This document shows, in pieces, positions 57,703-64,000 of a DNA stretch of 64,000 bases. Location: NCBI GenBank assembly GCA_951802425.1, contig OX637801.1, forward strand, positions 2,170,001 to 2,234,000, read 5' to 3'. This DNA comes from Clavaria fumosa (Eukaryota > Basidiomycota > Agaricomycetes > Agaricales > Clavariaceae). Every line of letters starts with the position of its first letter. The first letter of the stretch is position 1. The notes below the pieces were generated by a model. It saw nothing but the letters and a program-made list of their open reading frames with translations, had not been told where the DNA came from and searched no databases. The position numbers and the translations under genes were made by a program.

Positions 57703-58377
57703 ATGACCATTCAAACACCCATCGCGTCTCACTATCACCAACCAATATTACAATCCAGCCCGCACGTCGTCGGCATTCGCATGGAACTCTCACCTTCAGC
57801 CCCAGCATCCACCTCCTCCCGCAACGAGAGGGACCTATTCAGGGCATTCGCAAACAGCGGCTGCTCTCGTCTCCCCAAAATCCGCCCGCACGTTAAGTCT
57901 CGAGATGGCGTGCAGAGGCCGGCTTGGAGGACATCCGGTGGCGCAACGCCCATGTCGCGAGGTGGACGCAGACCGCCCCCGCCCCCGCCAATGTTCACAC
58001 CAGTCGTCCTTAGGGCATTCGGGATGAATGTCTCTTTGACAACCGACGTCCTCCCAATGTGGGAATATAAAGCTGTAACCGCGCCCTCTAAAGAGGAGTT
58101 CCCCACGCGCCACACACGACCGTTCAATCAGGCCCTGTCATCGGGTGATGGCCGATCCCCCTCACCCTCACCTCCTCCCTCGGAACAGCCCATACCCGTG
58201 CCATACGATTTTGGTGCTCGCCTCATGAACTATTCAACCCGACTCGTCGCTAATATCCTCCTCAATCGCAAGCGAGATCGCCCTTTTCGGTCTGTGTCAG
58301 AGCGGTTGGCACCCAGAACATACGTCCCCAGCCGCCTCTCGGTAGCCATTACTCTCAGTGATTGTCAAGTTGTGTAG
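57703..58377 (+). CDS. Hypothetical protein, single open frame
   Basis: A 224-residue frame can be read from MTIQTPIASHY; the frame itself opens further upstream at 57547. It contains Pro-rich segments (RRPPPPPPMFTPVV), MNVSLTTDVLPMWEYKAV and a basic C-terminus (ANILLNRKRDRPFRSVSERLAPRTY). There is no signal peptide, membrane helix or known domain. It may be a real small gene or a fortuitous frame; there is no splice evidence either way. Confidence 0.4.
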   Translation: MTIQTPIASHYHQPILQSSPHVVGIRMELSPSAPASTSSRNERDLFRAFANSGCSRLPKIRPHVKSRDGVQRPAWRTSGGATPMSRGGRRPPPPPPMFTPVVLRAFGMNVSLTTDVLPMWEYKAVTAPSKEEFPTRHTRPFNQALSSGDGRSPSPSPPPSEQPIPVPYDFGARLMNYSTRLVANILLNRKRDRPFRSVSERLAPRTYVPSRLSVAITLSDCQVV

Positions 58378-58748
58378 GGCTTTTACGTTTCGGTTTTCAT
58401 TTCATCCATGAGCGTCACTCCGTCTTATAGATCATCTCAACTTCGTCGCCAGCATCGTGTGTAACTAACTGTACTCCGTACCACCAATCCCATTTATCAC
58501 GTGATCTGATGTGACATCGTCTGTGACACGAATAGTCGCGCCGTCCACGCCATGTCTGAGCGTCTCACCAACGGTCCTCCTCCCCGTCCATTCTACACCG
58601 TCTGACCCCATCCACGGAAGAGCACGCGCACAACAAGCTCGTAGAAACGCGTACTATACTCACTAATTCACACCCACACGCACAGCTTGCACTGCCGTCG
58701 CCGCGAAGCGAAGAAAGAGCCTTGAGACAGCGAAAACTCCGTTTCTAC

Positions 58749-59800
58749 ATGGCCCGAACACCGACGTCGCTCTCTCCCCCAGGGACACCGCGTGCCACGT
58801 CCGCGTGGTCTTTCCTAGACTCCCCGTCGGCCCGGTCCGACGCGACGCTCTTAGTCGACGGGCCGTCCCCTACAGCATCGCCCCCGCCGCCCAGCTCACG
58901 CGCGTCTTCTATCTCTCCGTCCTCCCCCGCAAGCCTCTGCGACGCCGGCGCGGCGACGCCCAGGCAGGAGCAGACCCCTGAGCCTGATCAGGACCCCGAC
59001 CTAGAGCCCGCAACCCCGGCCATGAAATACCGCGAGATGGGTGAGCAAGCAGCTTCATCATTATTCCAATTGCTGGTTTTTATCTGGCTTGTTGACGCGT
59101 ATCACCCACGAACAGCTCCTTCGCCCTCGCCCGCCCCACTCGCCTTGCGCCTGCGGATGATCCTTCCCACACCCAGACCACCGGGGCACATCCTCTCACG
59201 GCTGAAAAGTGAGACTGACTCTGATGAGGGATGTGCGTCTTCTGGCTTCTCTTCCCGATAAGCGTCTCCTCCTTCTAAAACCAGCCCGTCTCTCCCCTCT
59301 ATCTTGTTATGTAATATGGGGCGATGCGACACCGTCCAGCCCCTACCCCAGATCGCGGCCCATCGCTTGCTGCTGAGGCAGAGAAGGAGCGATCCGAGTC
59401 TCCCCCACGGCATCTACCCAACTCCCGCGACCAGAGCCCGCTCTCCGAGGCTGCCCTTACTCCGAAAGCCGGTTCTCGCTCGGCGGGAAAACGACCCGAG
59501 CCGACGACGCCCTTGGCTTTGCTTGCAGGTTTCCAACTACCAGGTCTCATATGCATTCTATGCTGGCTCTCTTTCAGAGATCGCTGACTGTGTCTCAAAG
59601 TTGAGTCTCCATCGTCCCCGAGTCAATGGCACTACACCCCAGGCGGTACTAAACGGAAACTACCTTCTGAGCGCGAGTTTCTTCCTTCCCCTTTTCTACG
59701 CCGTAGCGTATTTGAACTTCGATTACAGCGTTGTCTCCCTCTAAACGACGCGAATTCATCTCATCTCCCAGCAAGAGGGTGGAAGCCCTCCCTCCTCTAG
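58749..59800 (+). CDS. Hypothetical Ser/Pro-rich protein, several exons
   Basis: Exon 1 starts at 58749 (MARTPTSLSPPGTP) and ends at a GTGAGC donor after YREM. The next exon reads APSPSPAPLALRLRMILPTPRPPGHILSRLKSETDSDEG. A later one (about 59325-59530) is Ser/Pro/Glu-rich. A GTTTCC..AAAG intron joins LALLA to VESPSSPSQWHYTPGG and TKRKLPSEREFLPSPFLRR, ending at 59800. Alternative splicing at about 59770-59870 could extend it to about 60059 in a basic frame. Repeated SP/TP sites suggest a phosphorylated, disordered protein. Boundaries are uncertain. Confidence 0.45.
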
Positions 59801-60059
59801 CAGGTGCGCATCTCCTCCGTGATCGCTCCTTCATCTCTGAAACGTGATTGCACTATTTCACTTTTTACAGAGGTGTCCGAGATACGGACGAGAGGAGAGC
59901 GCAAGGCGAGCGTGTCCAACTCGCGACCTATTCGAGCCTGCCGAACGAGGAGGACGAGGAGCATGGCGATGTAAAATATACCAAACGATATTGGGTTACC
60001 ATCTTCTCAAGTTTTTGGTGCGCTTGTGTGCCTGGACTTCCTCACCACCATTCGTTGTG

Positions 60060-61166
60060 ATACCAGGTTCCTATCCACAGACTTACCGATCGGCCTCCGT
60101 CACTCCACATCCCCGCTTTCCACATTCTACCCACATAGCCCGGCGGCTGTGTATTTCGAACAACAGCATATCTCATCCATTTGAATACGTACATCGTACC
60201 CTTTCTGTTCTGTCTCAGTCCCACCCCCGCCCACTCTGCTTTATGCTGATTTCGTCTTACTGTGTCATGCTTCTTTCCTCACATTGTACATCTCCCTTGC
60301 ATCCTCACCTGTGCGTAGACGGGGAAATTCGTAATGCGTGCATCGTCGGCGTTGATCTCTATGAAGTGAATATATTTATTGCTGAGAATACACCACAAAA
60401 TGCGATTTATGCTTTGATGACACATTTGCCGCTGAGCGAGCGCGATTGACGACGGGGATCCAGGTTCAATGCTCTATCGCTCAAAAAAGGAGTCTATGTG
60501 CACAAGCCTTTATTTTGGGGTCCATCGGTGCATTCTAATGAGCGGGTGGACATGCGAAGGAACGCATGGGCGGCACAAGGGATAATGTCGAACCATTGTC
60601 AATGGCCATCAATGATGCTTATCGGACCCCACGTTGAGTCGGAGGTTACCCTGGGCCTGAACCATGCGCACCGCACAACCGTTGATAATACAGGAAGATG
60701 CGCGCTAGTCTGTCAACGGTCGTAGACCCTTTGCTTGGAGATGGTGGCCGTACATGGTTCGACGCGACATGTGGTTCCGTGCCAGTGGGCTGGAAGATAC
60801 CCGTTTCCTCTGATGTCTTGGTGGTAGGACGCAACCAGTGAGCACGGATACCGCCTTTGTTCGCTTACAAGGACAAGGGAAACAACAACTCCTTCTCGTC
60901 GCCCGTTGTCGTTGTCGTAGTTGTCGCCGCGACGACGAGGGCCAAAATACGCAAACTCGTTTACTCAGCACCAATTCCGAATTTGGACTCAGCGATCGGA
61001 GCGCGAGCCTCGAGTCCAAAACCTGACCTGGTGGCTCAGATATTTGCAGGGTGCAATCGCACGCTGTGACGTTTGGTGAGTTTGTTGTCTCATGGCTGGA
61101 CTCCAGCAGAATTTTTGAGTGCACAAGACTTTCTTTAACTCGTCACCTCGCATCGCGCAAAGGAGA
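60060..61166. other. Intergenic stretch
   Basis: It holds frames up to about 140 codons on both strands, none with a motif or coherent splicing. The 5' part may be 3' UTR of the hypothetical gene and the 3' part the promoter of the Cdk7 gene. Confidence 0.45.
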
Positions 61167-62743
61167 ATGGATGCGGTGGAGAAGGAGAATGCGGAGAGGC
61201 AAAGGCGATGGTGAGCCATGAAACACTTCAAACAGGAGCCAAGGTTTTGATTTTGTTGACAGGGCTAAGGTCCAGAAAGTGGGCGAGGGCACATTTGCTG
61301 TTGTGTACCGAGGTAATGCACTCTGGCGACCCGCTGTCATTTCTGGTCTCTGAGCTGGTCTCCACTGACCCACCGCCCATTCAGGACGCGAAGTAGCTAC
61401 AGACAGGAAGGTGGCTATCAAGAAAATCAAGGTTGGCCAGTTCAAGGATGGCCTTGACATGTCAGCTGTTCGCGAAGTCAAATATCTCCGGGAACTGCGA
61501 CACCCCAACATCATCGAGGCAGGCCCCATTTACCCTTCTGTCGTCTTTTTTTCCTCATTTACATAGTGCCCCAGCTGCTCGACGTATTTTCGTCTAAAAA
61601 GAACTTGAATCTGGTGCTCGAGTTCCTCGACAGCGACCTCGAGATGATCATCAAAGACCGTTCACTTGTCTTTCTACCGGCCGACACCAAGAGTTGGATG
61701 GCCATGACGTTTCGGGGGCTCGAGTTCTGTCATAGAAATTTCATTCTGCACCGAGTCCGCTTCCACTTACTCCAGCCGAAGCTCCGCTCTGCGTATTAAT
61801 TGTCTTTCTGTTTCGCCCGAAGGATCTTAAACCGAATAATTTGCTTATCGCCTCAGACGGGCAGCTCAAGATCGCTGACTTTGGTCTCGCCCGCGATTTC
61901 GCGGACCCTGGTCACAAAATGACATGCCAAGTCATAACTCGGTGAGCGTCTCTTCCTTCTCTTCCTCCTTTTCTCTCGGTCATCAATGGGGACTCTTTTG
62001 ACCTCCGTGATACAATCTGCCCAGCTGGTATCGCCCGCCAGAACTGCTCTTTGGATGCCGTTACTATAGTTCAGCCGCCGACGTCTGGTCCGTCGGCTGC
62101 ATCTTCGCCGAGCTCATGCTACGCACACCGTACATGCCAGGCGAGAGCGATATGGGCCAGCTCAAGACGATCTTCCGCGCGCTCGGCACTCCCACAGAGG
62201 AAGATTGGCCTGTACGCCTTTTCTCCTCCCCTATCGTGTCTTTGCCCTTAACGCATCCCCGGTTCCCGCCAACTCGTTCAATATATGCTCTCTCAGGGTC
62301 ACACCTCACTGCCAGACTACGTCCCCGTCGGCCAGTTTCCCAAACCGCCCCTCCGCGAGCTGTTCACAGCCGCGACCGCAGATGCTCTGAACCTCTTGGT
62401 CCGATGCCTCACATATGAGCCCAAGCGACGAACCAGCGCCCGCGAGGTCAGTGTCACATTTCTTCTCTAGACCGGATACCCCGCCGACCCTACGCTTGCG
62501 TTGCACGAACAGGCGCTGCATCACCCCTACTTTTTCGCGCTGCCATACCCAACCCATCCGTTGAAGTTACCCAAGTGCACAAACGCACCTGGGTTGACAG
62601 CGCCTTTAGAAGAGGTCGATGGCAACGTCAACGGCAAGTCCGAGGCCTCAAAACCCAACAGGCTGAAGAGGAAGTTGTCGCTGTCAGACGACGGCCTCGG
62701 CGGCAGCCGACCCTTCGCGCGTCGCTTAGATTTTACTCGATGA
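61167..62743 (+). CDS. kin28: Cdk7/Kin28 TFIIH cyclin-dependent kinase
   Basis: The kinase phosphorylates the RNA polymerase II C-terminal domain within TFIIH. Eight exons (61167-61210, 61263-61312, 61385-61518, 61575-61754, 61823-61941, 62025-62211, 62297-62446, 62513-62743) sum to 1095 nt (364 residues). It has a Gly-rich loop GEGTFAVVY, catalytic VAIKKIK, helix [14 protein letters not shown] (the NRTALRE-like Cdk7 position), [18 protein letters not shown] and the T-loop ending [17 protein letters not shown]. Further on are [12 protein letters not shown] and TSAREALHHPYF. The C-terminal extension is basic ([13 protein letters not shown]). Intron 3 begins with GC (GCAGGC) instead of GT. It converges with the nucleoporin-like gene. 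Confidence 0.93.
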
Positions 62744-62978
62744 TCAGTTTATTCATTGCTGCTGTCAGTCTGTCTGTAGCCCATCCATTTCATTCAGAGG
62801 ATTCTATCTCCCACACTCATGCATACAACAACTTCTCTTCAATTGAGAAGTGTATATATGCGTGTAAATAAGACGTTCCTTTTTCCTCTCGTATGAAGGA
62901 AGAAAGTTGCAACATGAGAGAAGAGTATGGCCCAAGACCGAAAACATTCAACCATTTATTATCAGAAACCATTCCGGC

Positions 62979-64000
62979 CTATGTGGACACGCCCATCGAT
63001 GGCGGCCGAGCAGCCTCACATATCGTGCACTTCTCCTCAGCAGAAGCCGGGTTCGTCAGTCCACACGTCCCACACGTCCAGGTGCCCCCAGCCAGCTTCG
63101 GCGGGGGCTTCATACCCGCGGCCGCCCAGTCAAACCCCGCTGGGGCGCTATCGGCGCCTTGCGACTTTCCAGGAGTTGGGGTCGGGGTCGACGTCGACGT
63201 CGAGAACAGCAAATCGTAGTTCGGCAGCTCGTCCAGGCATTTTTGCATTGCAGCGCTTTGAGCCTTTGCGTGCGACTCGATCGGAGGAAATTCGCTGATC
63301 GTGAAAGAGTACACAGGAAGAGAGTGAAGGCCCCTCTTGAGGGCCTCAGCCTTGGGATCCTGTATCCGCCACAACTGAGCCTGCTTGGTGCTTTCAGGAA
63401 TAGCGGTTGGGGGAAAAGCAATAAGTGCTGCTGGCGCAGAGACGGGAGGTGGCGTGATTGTAGCGGGAGGCATAAAGCTGACAGTAACAGGAGTAGGAGC
63501 GGGGGCAGGAGTAGGCGGGGGAATGACGACGTTGGTAGTTGGAGGAGCGACGGAAGGAACAGGCAGGGCAGCGCTGGGAGGAGGGGAAGCAGCCACAGCT
63601 GGAAACGAGAAAGGGGCGACGGCAGGAATGACAGCAGGAGCGGCGACAGCGTCGACAGGGGGAGGCGTAGCATCTACATCGAGTGGAGTAGCAGTAGAAT
63701 TAGCAAGCGGGATCGTAGCAGGGGGGGGAGTAACGGCATCAGATGTGGAAGTGGCGTCGGCTTCAAGCAGAGGAGTGGCAGGTACGGCCGGCGAAGACGG
63801 AGGCTTGTAGCTGAAACGCAGTTTGGAAGGCTCTTTGGGCGCTGAGGACTTGAGCCCAAAGGGCCCCCCAGACCCTCGACTTTGCGGCATGGCTGTCGGC
63901 TGGACAGATGAGCTGCCAATCGTCGACGACGCCTCTGAACTGGGAGTAAGGTCGTCCTCAGGTGATTCGGCGCCTTCAGCGGTCCGTGTATGGGCGCCTG
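62979..64000 (-). CDS. RanBP2-type zinc-finger nucleoporin-like protein, 5' part off window
   Basis: The frame is open from the right edge to the stop at 62979, so the N-terminus is missing. The visible ~340 residues begin acidic/Ser-rich, pass FGLKSSAPKEPSKLRFSYKP, then a long Pro/Ala/Val/Thr low-complexity region (about 63790-63400). An ordered segment follows (VYSFTISEFPPIESHAKAQSAAMQ). Near the C-terminus GFDWAAAGMKPP leads into a RanBP2 finger, TWTCGTCGLTNPASAEEKCTIC, with the C-x2-C..C-x2-C ligands. This finger type binds Ran-GDP in Nup153-class nucleoporins. Basket nucleoporin (Nup1/Nup153-like) is my best guess; few FG repeats are visible here. Confidence 0.75.
   Translation of the reverse strand, partial: GAHTRTAEGAESPEDDLTPSSEASSTIGSSSVQPTAMPQSRGSGGPFGLKSSAPKEPSKLRFSYKPPSSPAVPATPLLEADATSTSDAVTPPPATIPLANSTATPLDVDATPPPVDAVAAPAVIPAVAPFSFPAVAASPPPSAALPVPSVAPPTTNVVIPPPTPAPAPTPVTVSFMPPATITPPPVSAPAALIAFPPTAIPESTKQAQLWRIQDPKAEALKRGLHSLPVYSFTISEFPPIESHAKAQSAAMQKCLDELPNYDLLFSTSTSTPTPTPGKSQGADSAPAGFDWAAAGMKPPPKLAGGTWTCGTCGLTNPASAEEKCTICEAARPPSMGVST

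Noticed and set aside
62907..63845. 312-codon plus-strand frame, Arg/Gly/Ser-rich
   Set aside because: Shadow of the Pro/Ala tract in the nucleoporin-like gene; the minus strand has a complete RanBP2 finger.

Overview
This 64 kb window is nuclear DNA of a basidiomycete fungus, most likely an Agaricomycete. The evidence is dense protein genes cut by many ~50-nt introns, fungal house-keeping genes in mixed orientation, and a Ste50/Ubc2-type MAP-kinase adaptor with the SAM-RA-SH3-SH3 layout known from basidiomycetes. I saw no tRNA, rRNA, CRISPR or prokaryotic operon. Gene models were spliced by eye from GT-AG (rarely GC-AG) junctions. Where all exons are listed, I checked that the summed length keeps the frame.

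Left end (about 630-6680): a Helitron rolling-circle transposon on the minus strand. Its Rep-helicase looks broken, but every break is a phase-correct intron, so one 1359-residue frame can be read. A second spliced gene upstream, in the same orientation, encodes a basic-tailed, OB-fold-like protein. A near-perfect inverted TCGCTWCGCTC motif marks both sides of the element. The right side stops about 185 bp before arp9.

From 6.8 to 40.2 kb there is a compact gene-rich stretch: arp9 (chromatin remodelling), ribosomal protein eL30, a SET-domain protein, a C2H2 zinc-finger protein, vms1 (ribosome quality control), phosphomannomutase, DNA polymerase delta catalytic subunit, condensin brn1, an unknown multi-exon gene, leo1 (Paf1 complex), an ataxin-10/Ctr86 homologue, a Vma12-type V-ATPase assembly factor, a CoA-diphosphatase-like Nudix hydrolase, an Etp1/BRAP2 ubiquitin ligase and a histidine-rich J-protein.

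From 40.6 to 49.75 kb lies the most unusual region: a head-to-tail tandem array on the minus strand derived from a Ubc2/Ste50 adaptor. The first copy (49741-47360) has SAM-RA-SH3-SH3. It is followed by a relic RA fragment, a SAM-less RA-SH3-SH3 gene, and a gene in which two RA-SH3-SH3 modules are fused in frame. Intron positions are shared among copies. This looks like a local expansion of the MAPK-adaptor scaffold.

The right end (50.4-64 kb) holds a WD40 protein with SUMO-interaction-like motifs, a long disordered protein with DPW and DFxDF-type sorting motifs, two poorly supported hypothetical genes, the TFIIH kinase Cdk7/Kin28, and a RanBP2-zinc-finger nucleoporin-like gene that runs off the right edge.
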